Shown: in pieces, positions 17,299 to 26,350 of the stretch
Layout: every line of letters begins with the position of its first letter
Position numbering within the stretch: position 1 is the first letter of the stretch
Assembly (NCBI GenBank): GCA_020352215.1
Contig: CP070675.1
Span: forward strand, 5,179,066 to 5,229,369
Reading direction: 5' to 3'
DNA: 50,304 bases
Source of the DNA: Phycisphaerales bacterium
Lineage (GTDB): Bacteria; Planctomycetota; Phycisphaerae; Sedimentisphaerales; Anaerobacaceae
The notes under the pieces: model-generated
Told to the model about the DNA's origin: nothing
Seen by the model: the letters and a program-made list of their open reading frames with translations, nothing else
Database searches by the model: none
Made by a program: the position numbers and the translations under genes

Positions 17299-17939
17299 CG
17301 TAGCCCTGACGGTCGGATATCTCAGCTGCTCACCAGGCGACGATCATAAACAGCCTGCGACTGTTACACGCCAGCCACTGCTGGTTGAGAATCTGCAGTT
17401 GGCTCCGGGCGCAAATCCGGCGAAGGCTGGTCACGATCGGGCCATGCACTGGTTATGCCGGTAATGATAACCAAAGCAATGTCACTATATGCCTTTGCCG
17501 TTCGGGGGCTTCGTCTTGCATGTCATTGGAAGACCCACATGAAGCTACCACGTGCAATTGATACTACCATTGTGCCAGCGTGAATTGTATCGGCGACCGT
17601 TCCCAACTCCTGAATCACACTGAAACCGTCAAATCCCTCTGAAAGCACGGCGCCAAAGAACAGTTAGAACGAAGCACAGCGAATAGTCCAAAACGATCCG
17701 CCAAGGACAGCTTTCATCTTGGCTGAAGCATTTTCTACACCCAGCCTCGTAACATGCCAATATTCGTTGTGTATCGCGCTGTTGGTCGAATCCTCTGGCA
17801 AGCTTATCTGGCAGGAGTGCTCGTGACAGTTGCTTCTCTTGTGCAGATGTGGTATCGTACGAGGGAACGAAGACGCAGAAAGTTGACAATACTACCGGCT
17901 AAGGGGAAATTGCCCCAATTCTTTTGGAGGTTGAAGGAA
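17299..17939. other. Intergenic region without a convincing gene
   Basis: These 641 bases separate the metallo-hydrolase and PQQ-propeller genes. The frame running into the propeller gene is open from 17754, but that extension has no signal peptide or domain. A frame from 17300 to 17463 has a lipobox-like segment (VGYLSC) but no start of its own and stops soon, so it may be chance or a relic. Confidence 0.4.
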
Positions 17940-19229
17940 ATGAAACGTTTTCTCTCACTTTTGATGTTGATTCTGGCAGTGGCAGCCGTCGATACCAGAG
18001 CGGATTGGCCGCAATACCTTGGTCCTCATCGCAATGCCTCGGCGCCAGAGGCTAAAATAGCAAGAGCCTGGCCTGAAGCGGGCCCCAGGAAGCTTTGGTC
18101 TTTCCCGCTGGGCAAGGGCTACGGGGGCGCGAGCGTTCAAGGAGGTGAGGTATTTGTTCTTGACCGCGTCGTCGGCAAGAGCGACATCCTGCGCTGCATC
18201 GATCTGGACACCGGCAAGGAGAGATGGAACTTCTCCTACGATGCGCCCGGGAAAAACCCTCATCCCGGTTCGCGATCGGTCCCCACGGTCGATGAGGAAT
18301 ACGTCTGGATAGTGGGGCCTTTCGGGCATTTTCACTGCGTCAGCAGAGAAACGCATCAGGCGGTCTGGAAGAAGAACCTGCTGGAGCAGTTCGAGGCGAA
18401 AAAACCGGGCTGGGGAGTGGCGCAGTCACCTCTGCTCTATAGGGACACCGTAATCGTGGCCCCGCAGGGCGAAAAGGGCGGGGTCGTGGCCTTCGAGAAG
18501 AAGACGGGAGTGCTGCGCTGGGCGAGTCGAAAGCTCACCGGCCATTCCTGCCATGTTTCCCCCGTCCTTGCTTCGCTCGACGGTGTAGACCAGGTCATCA
18601 TGATCAGTCCGTGCGATCGCAAGGACGAGGCCATCAAGAACGAAGTGGTCGCCTTCGATGCCTCCACCGGCCGGCCGTTGTGGACCTATGCAGGGCTCAC
18701 GTCTTTCGCGTGTATCGCCCCGTTAACGGTGATTGACGGCACCAGGGTTTTTCTTACCGACTGTTCCTACAACGGTAGCTACCAACCCGTGTCGATCATG
18801 CTTGAGGCTAAGCGCCGAGGCGGCGGCTTTGTGGTCAGGGAGTTGTGGAAGACCGAAGAGGTTGGCAGCAAGATACATCCGGCGGTACTACACGAAGGGT
18901 ATCTATACGTCAATAACTGCGGCAAACCCAAGGGCCTGATGTGCCTTGCGCTTGACGGCAAGATTGTATGGGAAAAGGGCTCGGCACCGGACTTTCATTA
19001 CGGGGCCCTGATACTGGCCGATGGGCTGATCTTGGGCCAGGACGGTACGGTCGGCAACGGCGGTCTGCATCTGATCGAACCCCGTCCCGATGGCTACAAG
19101 GAACTGGCTAAGGCCGGATTGCTTTCTCTCAAGGGAGATGAACCTTGGGCCCCCCTTGCGTTCAGCGACGGAAAATTGCTTGCGCGCAACGGCGCAGAGA
19201 TGATCTGTCTGGATTTGCAGAACCCGTAG
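17940..19229 (+). CDS. Secreted PQQ-like beta-propeller protein
   Basis: A 429-residue protein from the ATG at 17940, chosen because GAAGGA lies just upstream and a signal peptide then follows (FLSLLMLILAVAAVDTRA). It begins with WPQYLGPHRNASAPE, a typical opening of planctomycete PQQ-binding-like repeat proteins. It continues with propeller blades containing GKERWNFSYD, QAVWKKNL, GVLRWASRK, RPLWTYAG and GKIVWEKG. The family includes BamB and quinoprotein dehydrogenase propellers. Without the dehydrogenase residues it is more likely a scaffold or binding protein in the periplasm. It stands alone between intergenic regions. Confidence 0.85.
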   Translation: MKRFLSLLMLILAVAAVDTRADWPQYLGPHRNASAPEAKIARAWPEAGPRKLWSFPLGKGYGGASVQGGEVFVLDRVVGKSDILRCIDLDTGKERWNFSYDAPGKNPHPGSRSVPTVDEEYVWIVGPFGHFHCVSRETHQAVWKKNLLEQFEAKKPGWGVAQSPLLYRDTVIVAPQGEKGGVVAFEKKTGVLRWASRKLTGHSCHVSPVLASLDGVDQVIMISPCDRKDEAIKNEVVAFDASTGRPLWTYAGLTSFACIAPLTVIDGTRVFLTDCSYNGSYQPVSIMLEAKRRGGGFVVRELWKTEEVGSKIHPAVLHEGYLYVNNCGKPKGLMCLALDGKIVWEKGSAPDFHYGALILADGLILGQDGTVGNGGLHLIEPRPDGYKELAKAGLLSLKGDEPWAPLAFSDGKLLARNGAEMICLDLQNP

Positions 19230-19840
19230 CCCCTCAGGTGGCGGAGTCTGTTGAGTCATTTTATCCTTATCTCGCCGTTGTGGGTCTTCAGGTAGACTTT
19301 GCCGACGCAGAAAAGTTGGCCCACACATATTGCTTCGGTTAGTCTTTTCCTTTTCTTTTCGACAACGGTTAAGGGAAGATCCGTTCTCATAGAGCCGTTA
19401 TGTGTCCAGGCAGGCTGGAGGAAACAATTCTGTCTCATCGTTCTATTCTCGCACAATAGCTGGTTGTCTCAAATCTTAGCAATCTGCTCCGTACACGAGC
19501 AAACTTGCCCGCCGCCGTCCCGGATGTTTCTCTCCGGCGTCGGTTTCTATCAGACATTATGCGCGCGAAGAACAAATTACCCTGGATTTCCCAAATAGTG
19601 GGTGACGAATGGGCGCAATTTTTGTAGCAGAAAGCTTGTGGGGGCCGTTCTTCCCCCCCATGCCTTTGGCCTGCCTATGGCCTTTGCTGCCTACACAACC
19701 GGTACATACCGCTGCTATCATCCGTGAGCACACGTTCAATTCATCGTACTTGGTAGTTTTAGACTCAACGATTTGCATGTTATACTTTAGTGTGACTTGA
19801 AGTTAGCAATTGCGCCTCAGCAGGTCCTCCCATCACTTGA
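19230..19840. other. Intergenic region without a convincing gene
   Basis: About 610 bases. A minus-strand frame ending at 19256 encodes about 44 residues (with LTEAICVGQLFCVGKVYLK) but lacks a ribosome-binding site and a recognisable family. Nothing else stands out. Confidence 0.4.
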
Positions 19841-20056
19841 GACGCCAAGACAGTGATAATCACGGTGCTGAATCCCGATGGCATAAGTACGTAGCACGAC
19901 GTCAAGGTCTACGATCTGCGGACTGCCCGCGAACTGGCCGACAATGGCTAGATTCGTGCCGATGGGGCACCAGAGCCCGAAGACATAACGGAGCCGACAG
20001 ATTGGTTTGCGGTGGTTGTTCTTGCACTGCCATTTGTGCTACTGTTCTTGTTGTAG
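19841..20056 (+). pseudogene. Decayed gene fragment with two in-frame TAG codons and a C-terminal membrane helix
   Basis: One frame reads DAKTVIITVLNPDGIST, stop (19892-19894), HDVKVYDLRTARELADNG, stop (19949-19951), IRADGAPEPEDITEPTDW, then the hydrophobic helix FAVVVLALPFVLLFLL and TAG at 20054-20056. The segments on both sides of each stop look like continuous protein. Both stops would be CAG (Gln) codons with a single C-to-T change. An in-frame TGA lies just before 19841. The parent looks like a small protein with a soluble N-part and a terminal transmembrane helix; its family is not recognised. Confidence 0.5.
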
Positions 20057-20102
20057 GCATAATGGTCGATAACCTGATAACACTCGGTGAAAAGCTGAGA
20101 CA

Positions 20103-20294
20103 ATGAAAGCATACAAAGACGAAGAGACAGGATTCATGGTCCTTGAATTAGATTGGTATGAAGCTGGGGTACTTGCAAATGCTGCCAATGATTTACGGAA
20201 ATGCTCGACAGGGGAGTACGATGATTTTTACATCGGCGGCGCTTGTATCCATATCAAAATAACTCAACATTCTGAATCAGACTTGTTCCGATAA
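20103..20294 (+). CDS. Small hypothetical protein
   Basis: A 63-residue frame, acidic, with the sequence ELDWYEAGVLANAANDL followed by YDDFYIGGACIHIKI, suggesting helix then strand. It starts 46 bases after the decayed fragment. Its ATG overlaps the TGA of a 14-codon frame that begins at 20062. The ribosome-binding site is weak. No family is recognised. Amino-acid composition supports coding more than chance, but only moderately. Confidence 0.4.
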   Translation: MKAYKDEETGFMVLELDWYEAGVLANAANDLRKCSTGEYDDFYIGGACIHIKITQHSESDLFR

Positions 20295-20852
20295 CAAAAT
20301 CGTCGGCGATTTCTGAGGTTTCATAATTCTGCCTGTGCGTTCCATTGATTCAACTATCCACACTTACAACTGTCCCCAATATCTTATGATTTCTCGAACT
20401 TTGGGTCTCACCAAAAGCCGCCACGCTCCGCTGTAGATCGCGACGGGTTCAGTCTGAGGCGACAGAAGTGCAAGAATCGGAGCTACCGTAGGTATAGTCT
20501 TGGCTGGCGTAGCAGTAGGCCCTGTTGCTGCTCTCCTGAGATGTTTACCAGCGAGTTAAGAATGCACCCTACTTGAAGACTTCTTCATTACCCAGCGATT
20601 CCCTATGTCCATCGTGTTGCTCAAAATCGGGTTAGCACTTCCTAAGGCCGGAAGGCGTCAATGCGCCTGAAAGCCGTTCCCCTAAAGAATGCCTGTTGAC
20701 ATAGATGGGTGAACTGAGCTAATCTGCAACGGAGTATTGAGTGAATAGACCCAAGCGTGTTCAGGAGCTATCTTCCTTGACCTGGGGAAAGGATGGAGAT
20801 TCGTGCCGCTCGGACAACAACTCCACGCAAGCTACACTGGAAAGGGACCGAC
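20295..20852. other. Intergenic region with a possible promoter
   Basis: About 560 bases with no convincing gene. A perfect TTGACA at 20696-20701 and TAATCT at 20720-20725 (18-base spacer) may be the promoter for the gene at 20853. Confidence 0.35.
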
Positions 20853-22322
20853 GTGAAACCGTTAAAATCGACCGGGGCGGCGGGCTTGTCTCGTCGCGAT
20901 TTTCTGCAGGCGATCGGCGGAACCACCGCGAGTATCTCACTTAGCTCCGGCACACTTCTTGGAGCCGGCGCGGTGGCCAGGGCAAGTACCGGACGCAAGA
21001 AGGCCGCCATCGTGCGAGGAGCTTTCATATACCCGCCGACAGAGTCCCTTAGGCAGGTCGGTTACTACAGTTGGCCCGGCTCGACCTTCGATGCCGAAGG
21101 CCGCCAAGCGAAGTACATGAAGAGCATAAGGCAGATCGAGCGGAAGCTGGGAATACGAATCGTGATGGACGAGAAGCCGCTGGACACTGCCGATGACACC
21201 GCGCGTTTTGTTGCCGGAATCCAGCAGGCCGAAACTGACGGCTTGCTGCTGATCCCCTTCAAGAAGGGACATTGGGGACACGTCACCCGAATCGTTGAAG
21301 AGACCCAAATCCCTACCGTCGTTCTTGCGACCTTGGGCATTCTGCTGGTAGGTCATGTCAAGCAGCTGCACCGAGAGCCGGGGGTGTTCCTGATCAACTC
21401 ACTGGACAATCTTGATGCCGTGGAAGACGGCATGAAGATGATCCGAACGGCCTGCCGGATGAAGCAAAGTCGCATCGTTAATCTTCGCGGTGCCGAGCCT
21501 AATGAGACAACTGTTCCTCACATTGGAACCACCGTCCGAACCTTGCCCCGTGCTCGTTTTGTAGACGAGTTCACTCGCACTGATGTCACGCCCGCGGTCA
21601 AAGCGCTTGCCAAGTCGTACATGACGGACGCAGAGAAGGTATTGGAGCCAACGAAGGCGGACATCGTTGAAGCCGCGAAGACGTACTTCGCTCTCAGGCG
21701 TATCATCGAGGCCGAAAAAGCCGACGCTGTGATGATGGACTGCTTGCCCGGGCTCAGGAGACCTCACACACACGTTCCACCCTGCATGGGCTACATGAGC
21801 TTGAGGGATGAGGGAGTTCCCGCCGGTTGCGAGTCGGATCTCGACGCGACCCTTACTTTGATGCTGCTCCAGCAACTCTTCGACAAACCCGGCTTTCAGC
21901 ACAATCCCACCGTTGACACGGAGAAGAACCACTACTTCTGTGCACACTGCACGAGTGCCTCAAAGATGAAAGGCTCGAATGCCCCTGCGGAACCTTACGT
22001 CCTGATGAACCACGCCGAGGCCGGGTGGGGTTGCGTTCCCAGGGTGCTGTTCACGCCGGGACAAGACATAACGATTGCCAAATACCTTTCAGTGACAGGT
22101 GATTCCGAGGAGCGGCCGCAGATGCTTGTGTATTCCGGGCAGGTCATAGGATGTCCGCCGGTTCCGCAAACAGGCGGCTGCCGCACCAACGCAGAGACTA
22201 CGATCAACGAGTTGGGCGACGTATGCGATCTGAAGGGCCATCATCTCTGCATGATCTACGGGGATTGCGCCAGGCGACTTCGACAATTCTGCCGGCTCTA
22301 CCGCATCGACGCAGTGACCTGA
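20853..22322 (+). CDS. Tat-exported L-fucose/L-arabinose-isomerase-like protein, paralogue 3
   Basis: About 489 residues from a GTG at 20853. It was chosen over the ATG at 20793 because GGAAAGGGA lies at the right distance before it and the protein then starts with a compact Tat signal (LSRRDFLQAIGGTTASISLSSG). Blocks equivalent to the other two paralogues are recognisable but diverged: MMDCLPGLRRPHTHVPPCMGY, the TVDTEKNHYFCAHCTSASKMKG segment read in parts, and a terminal IYGD. The Cys/His cluster seen before the Tat motif in paralogues 1 and 2 is absent. The role outside the cytoplasm is unknown. It is a single gene facing the rubrerythrin-oxidoreductase pair. Confidence 0.7.
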   Translation: MKPLKSTGAAGLSRRDFLQAIGGTTASISLSSGTLLGAGAVARASTGRKKAAIVRGAFIYPPTESLRQVGYYSWPGSTFDAEGRQAKYMKSIRQIERKLGIRIVMDEKPLDTADDTARFVAGIQQAETDGLLLIPFKKGHWGHVTRIVEETQIPTVVLATLGILLVGHVKQLHREPGVFLINSLDNLDAVEDGMKMIRTACRMKQSRIVNLRGAEPNETTVPHIGTTVRTLPRARFVDEFTRTDVTPAVKALAKSYMTDAEKVLEPTKADIVEAAKTYFALRRIIEAEKADAVMMDCLPGLRRPHTHVPPCMGYMSLRDEGVPAGCESDLDATLTLMLLQQLFDKPGFQHNPTVDTEKNHYFCAHCTSASKMKGSNAPAEPYVLMNHAEAGWGCVPRVLFTPGQDITIAKYLSVTGDSEERPQMLVYSGQVIGCPPVPQTGGCRTNAETTINELGDVCDLKGHHLCMIYGDCARRLRQFCRLYRIDAVT

Positions 22323-22417
22323 CAACTCAAGGCCGGTTTGTATACGAGCGGCGTTGTGTCAGGCGACGCAAGGTGCGTGTTTGAACGCGGGCAGAACTCC
22401 GGTAACACGAGTACTGA

Positions 22418-23926
22418 TTAGGCAGACTGCTCGCTGATGAAATCGATCACGTCTCTGGCTGCGGGGCGCCTCGGCAACAACGGCGAGAAGTCCGCCTTGC
22501 CCTCTACAGCTTTCTTCACATGAGGTGCGGCTTTCGCATCGCCAAGAAGAATAGCGCCAACGAGGTGGCTGTCATGAAAGACAAGCCGCAAGTATTCGCC
22601 GTCCGTCTCCTGATCGATAACGTCGTAGCTTGCGTCTTCAGGTTCAATCTGGCCGATACTAAACATGTCAAGCTGGAGGACCTTCAGCGCGTTTGACCGG
22701 GGAATGCCACCAAATTCCACATGAGCTCCGGCCGCGTTCATCCCGGCGATATTGCCCTGAAATTGCGCCGGTGCCCACGTGCCATAGAGAACACCTCGGT
22801 GCTCGGCCACGTCGCCTGCAGCAAAGACGTCCGGGTGCGACGTCACCAGCCGATTGTCCACAACCACGCCCTTGTCTACCTCCAGACCTGCCAGGCGAGC
22901 CAAATAGCTATTAGAACGAATGCCTGTGGCAACTACTACAATGTCAGCGGGAAGGATGCTCTCGTCTTCCAATTGAACGGAGCGGACGCGCTCATCACCG
23001 AGGATCTCTCGCGTTCGAGCATTGGTCTTGAGTGCAATCCCGCTCGAGCCGATGTGCTCGGCAAGTATTTCACCGGCCCTCTGGTTGAGCTGACGCGGAA
23101 GCAGCCAGCCATAACCTTCCAGAAGCGTGACGTCCGCGCCGCGCCTGGCCAGAGCCCCGGCAGTCTCCAGTCCCAACAGCCCGCCACCAATGCAGACACA
23201 CCGTGTCGCAGCGAGATTTGTACTCAGGATTCGTTTGGCATCACTGATTGTACGTAGGTTCGTGACCCCCGCTCTATTGCCTCCCGGAACCGGAGGCATA
23301 AATGGGTGAGCACCTACAGTGAGAATCAATCGGTCGAAAGGCAGCGTTTGGCCCTGGCCCAGCTCTACTACTCGTTCCTCCAATCTAAGGTTGCTGACCT
23401 CGGCGCCAGGCATCAGTTGGATATTGCTTTGCTCATACCAGCTCTGCGGCTTAATCGGCAGTTCAGCCTCACCGATCTCACCTGCCAGGTAACGTGTCAG
23501 GTTCAATCGGTAGTAGGGCTGAACGGGTTCTTTGGATAAGAGCGTGATTTCGGCGGTTGAGGAGGCAGCTCTTAGCGCCTCGGCGGCAGCGACACCGGCA
23601 ACACCTCCGCCTACTACTACCACCTTGCCAACGTCGGTGGTTGTTGTCATCTCCTCGGACGGTTTCAGTTCGGCCTCAAAGCTTTCTGACGGTGCCCCAC
23701 AAACAGGGCACACATCGGGCGGCATTGCGCCGGGGTGTACGTAACTGCAATTCAGGCAACGCCAGCGTTCCACCCGGGCTCGGGCGGTTGGCTGTGGTTC
23801 GCTCATATGTGGCTCGAACGCCTCCTTTGGAGAGCCACAAATGGGGCATACTCCCGGGCGCTCCGGACCTCGGTGGACATAACCACAAACAGTGCATCGC
23901 CACGCCTTATCGCCGGAAACTGACAT
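22418..23926 (-). CDS. NAD(P)H:rubredoxin-type oxidoreductase with two N-terminal rubredoxin domains
   Basis: A 502-residue protein. Two rubredoxin-like modules occupy about residues 8-37 (Cys11, 14, 27, 30) and 54-83 (Cys57, 60, 73, 76). An FAD/NAD(P)-dependent pyridine nucleotide-disulphide-oxidoreductase-like domain follows. Its FAD-binding motif is VVVVGGGVAGVAAAEAL (102-118), a second GGGLLGLETAGAL motif binds NAD(P), and VFAAGDVAEH is the second FAD motif. There is no disulphide CxxC in the active site. The arrangement fits electron transfer from NAD(P)H through FAD to its own rubredoxins and on to rubrerythrin, encoded 92 bases upstream. It should act in the cytoplasm in peroxide or oxygen detoxification. 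Confidence 0.85.
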   Translation of the reverse strand: MSVSGDKAWRCTVCGYVHRGPERPGVCPICGSPKEAFEPHMSEPQPTARARVERWRCLNCSYVHPGAMPPDVCPVCGAPSESFEAELKPSEEMTTTTDVGKVVVVGGGVAGVAAAEALRAASSTAEITLLSKEPVQPYYRLNLTRYLAGEIGEAELPIKPQSWYEQSNIQLMPGAEVSNLRLEERVVELGQGQTLPFDRLILTVGAHPFMPPVPGGNRAGVTNLRTISDAKRILSTNLAATRCVCIGGGLLGLETAGALARRGADVTLLEGYGWLLPRQLNQRAGEILAEHIGSSGIALKTNARTREILGDERVRSVQLEDESILPADIVVVATGIRSNSYLARLAGLEVDKGVVVDNRLVTSHPDVFAAGDVAEHRGVLYGTWAPAQFQGNIAGMNAAGAHVEFGGIPRSNALKVLQLDMFSIGQIEPEDASYDVIDQETDGEYLRLVFHDSHLVGAILLGDAKAAPHVKKAVEGKADFSPLLPRRPAARDVIDFISEQSA

Positions 23927-24018
23927 AGTCGGAGTCTCCTTGCATATCGGTCGCTACCGTGTCCCCAACTCGCTGATAAATCTATTCGCCGGATAGCGCT
24001 TCCGTCGCCGAAACAACG

Positions 24019-24519
24019 CTATGCAACCTCCTCGAACCTGTCTTTAGGCGCGCCGCAGATTGGGCATTTGTCTGGGGCTTCACCCATAACCGTATTGCCA
24101 CAAATGGAGCAGACAAGTATCTTTGTCTCCGGCAAATCAGATCCTGAGTTGACAGCCTCCAAGGCCTTCGCATAGAGGCCATGATGGATTTCCTCAACGG
24201 CCATCGCATTTCTGAAGGAGTATGTGGCGGGCTGATTGCCTTCTTCCTCTGCTTCTTTCACGAATTTGGGATACATCTGTTCGAACTCAAACCCCTCGCC
24301 ATCGATAGCCACCTTGAGATTGTCTGCCGTACTATTAACGCCACGCATGACACGCAGATGCGCGTGGGCGTGGACGGTCTCTGCCTCGGCCGCTGCGCGA
24401 AATAGTCTCGCAACCTGGGTGTACCCTTCCTCATCGGCCTTTTTCGCAAAGGCGAGATACTTGCGGTTCGCTTGGCTCTCACCTGCAAATGCTTCCTGTA
24501 GATTGTCGGTAGTGGCCAT
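24019..24519 (-). CDS. rbr: Rubrerythrin
   Basis: A 166-residue protein. The four-helix di-iron domain carries FAGESQANRKYLAFAKKA, EAETVHAHAH and MAVEEIHHGLY, which supply the Glu and His ligands. The C-terminal rubredoxin domain has CSICG and CPICG. The length is normal for the short-linker rubrerythrins. Rubrerythrin reduces hydrogen peroxide to water with electrons from NAD(P)H through rubredoxin. The gene 92 bases downstream encodes a fused rubredoxin-oxidoreductase, so the two form a likely complete peroxide-reduction unit. AAGGAG nine bases before the ATG supports the start. The first gene of the pair; about 400 bases upstream hold no gene. Confidence 0.95.
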   Translation of the reverse strand: MATTDNLQEAFAGESQANRKYLAFAKKADEEGYTQVARLFRAAAEAETVHAHAHLRVMRGVNSTADNLKVAIDGEGFEFEQMYPKFVKEAEEEGNQPATYSFRNAMAVEEIHHGLYAKALEAVNSGSDLPETKILVCSICGNTVMGEAPDKCPICGAPKDRFEEVA

Positions 24520-24957
24520 GGTCCAATACTCCTTTCAATTCGTCCCACCTGACTCGTTTGTTCGTGACTGAAATGCAGTCATATTTGGCAATAGACTATC
24601 AGCAGCAGCTGGTCGAATCAACCACTTGTTTCCTCTTTCAGTCTGCCTGGTTAGGCTTGCATCCGTATAACGCAGTCGCTCCACAGTTTCACGACGGTGG
24701 TGAACGGCTGAAGTCTCGCTGATTGAGACGTGTAACGAGGATTCTCTTACTTGTCGTTGGCCGTTTCGCTATATTGCTCTATGCGGGCCTCGTCGTTGAG
24801 GTGTGTGATACGATGTTTCACGGCTTTTTGGATGCCGCTGCCTGGAGAAAACTACGCAGAGCGAAGAAATGCACTAAGGCATCAGGTGAGTAATCGCCCG
24901 GGTCCCTATCAGCCGTACGAGCCGGAAAGCGATCCAAGATAATGGAAGAATCTTGAA
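24520..24957. other. Intergenic region without a convincing gene
   Basis: The region between rubrerythrin and the GH172 relic. No gene, strong hairpin or clear promoter seen. Confidence 0.4.
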
Positions 24958-25233
24958 GCTGCACGTGTCTCTGCGAGGGTCTTTTGATCGCATCCAAACT
25001 CACTCGGTACATACCGGCCGCTGGAAGCTCGCATGGAAAAGCAAATAAAATGATGCCCAAACCAGTCGTTGCCCTTGGCCCGCATCGATGGAAATCGAAT
25101 ATCTTTGCCGTCGGACTTCTCTCCGTTTTTCGTCAGAGTTGCGTCCCGATAGGCGAGTGCATAGATCGGGACATTCCAGCATGTCCCAAGAACAATTTGT
25201 TTTAGATCGACTACCTTTCTGTCTGCCACCGGC
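24958..25233 (-). pseudogene. Frameshifted partial copy of the GH172/DUF2961 gene
   Basis: This segment aligns base by base with 26551-26825, the 3' part of the GH172 gene, at roughly 80-85% identity by eye. It encodes the same stretch: DRKVVDLK, WNVPIYA, RDATLTKNGEK, RAKGNDWFGHH, then in another frame CELPAAGMYRVSLDAIK. One extra A near 25036-25040 (GGAAAAGC against GTAAAGC) breaks the frame. No start or upstream part of the gene is present. It is a duplication relic, and the 3' end of the neighbouring LamG gene overlaps its first 23 bases. Confidence 0.8.
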
Positions 25234-26050
25234 GCAACCAGCCTACAAGGCCCACGCCAATAGCGCCAAGCAAGAAACCCGCGGGAGCAGGAATGAACCG
25301 CCCCACACCCTCTCTATAGTTGGAGAGAATGTCCTGCTCAGAGAGCACGCCGTCGTGGATGCGGAGCTGGGCGATGGCTAGGCTTCCCCGAAGACCGTCG
25401 GTGACAGTCACGCCGTCGCTGTCAATCTGCGCGGCAAGGGTGATAAGCGTCTCGTCATGCGTATTCAAGGGCATGCTCGTCAAGTCTTCCCAATTCTTGA
25501 GGATGCCGTCGGCGTAGACGCGCGTCGTGGTGCCATCGTAGGTGTAGACCAGGTGGTGCCACTCGCCCGCCTCAGGAGCGCCGTTCCAGCCGATGTCCGG
25601 GGCCCCCCAGTGTTCAGCCGCACCCCACGCGGCATGTGAGCCGTAGTTGAAGCTCATGTTGCTGCCGTCGGGACCGCCGCGTTTTCCCCAGGCCACTATG
25701 GTCTCGTTGTCTGGGACCTCGGGGTTGTAAACCCAGGCCTCGATTGTACGATCGCTATTGCCAATGAGCCCCGGGGGCGCTTCGGACCCCTGGTAGTAGT
25801 CGTTGATCCCGTCAAAGTAGACGCCAGGGTTCGACTTGGGGCCGAACACATCGAGGACCGGATCGCCGGACTCAGTGAAGTCGTCCAGCGTACCCGCGTT
25901 GGTCCAGGTTGCCGTGCCGGCGCTGGGGTCCCGGGCATCGAGCTCGACAAATAGCTCACCTGCCGTGACCAACGCCTGTGCCTGTCCGCTGAGCGCCAGA
26001 ACCACCGTCATTGTCGCCGCGAAGACCGTCAGTCTGTTTGCCGGAGCCAT
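25211..26050 (-). CDS. Secreted LamG-domain protein with a PEP-CTERM-like sorting tail
   Basis: About 279 residues from the ATG at 26050, chosen for GGAGGAGG before it and the signal peptide LTVFAATMTVVLALSGQAQA. A LamG/concanavalin-like domain follows (NDYYQGSEAPPG, TIEAWVYNPEV, WHHLVYTYDG, TRVYADGI). The C-terminus RFIPAPAGFLLGAIGVGLVGWLRRW fits a PEP-CTERM sorting signal: Pro-rich motif, membrane helix, Arg cluster. The motif is PAPA instead of PEP. Such proteins are processed by an exosortase and displayed on the surface or in extracellular polymer. The last residues (RWQTER) and the stop codon come from the adjoining GH172 relic, so the original tail was probably replaced. No exosortase is in the window. 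Confidence 0.7.
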   Translation of the reverse strand: MAPANRLTVFAATMTVVLALSGQAQALVTAGELFVELDARDPSAGTATWTNAGTLDDFTESGDPVLDVFGPKSNPGVYFDGINDYYQGSEAPPGLIGNSDRTIEAWVYNPEVPDNETIVAWGKRGGPDGSNMSFNYGSHAAWGAAEHWGAPDIGWNGAPEAGEWHHLVYTYDGTTTRVYADGILKNWEDLTSMPLNTHDETLITLAAQIDSDGVTVTDGLRGSLAIAQLRIHDGVLSEQDILSNYREGVGRFIPAPAGFLLGAIGVGLVGWLRRWQTER

Positions 26051-26350
26051 TTGACACCTCCTCCAAAAAAGGACACTCATGTTCCATGAGAAGAAACTCG
26101 GCTGGGCACAAAAATGGGTTTCCCTACCGTGTCGCTCTCACACCAACTAAGCCCGTTTATTATAGGGGGTAGAGAGAAAATGTCAAGAAGAGAATCCCGC
26201 AGGCAGAGTTCTTTGGTGGATCGTAGCCGCTTTGCGGGGCGACTAACACGTAAAGCCATTCAACGCAATGACTTATCCAATTGATGCATTAGCCAGCAGC
26301 AGCCTGCGACTGCTTGTTCGAGCACCAGCGAGTTCCTGTCAGTGATCAGT

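Noticed and set aside
17300..17463. Possible lipoprotein relic after the metallo-hydrolase gene
   Set aside because: A lipobox-like segment appears, but the frame has no start of its own and ends quickly.
19256..19387. Small minus-strand frame (about 44 residues) after the PQQ gene
   Set aside because: Composition is protein-like in part, but no start signal or family; too short to support.
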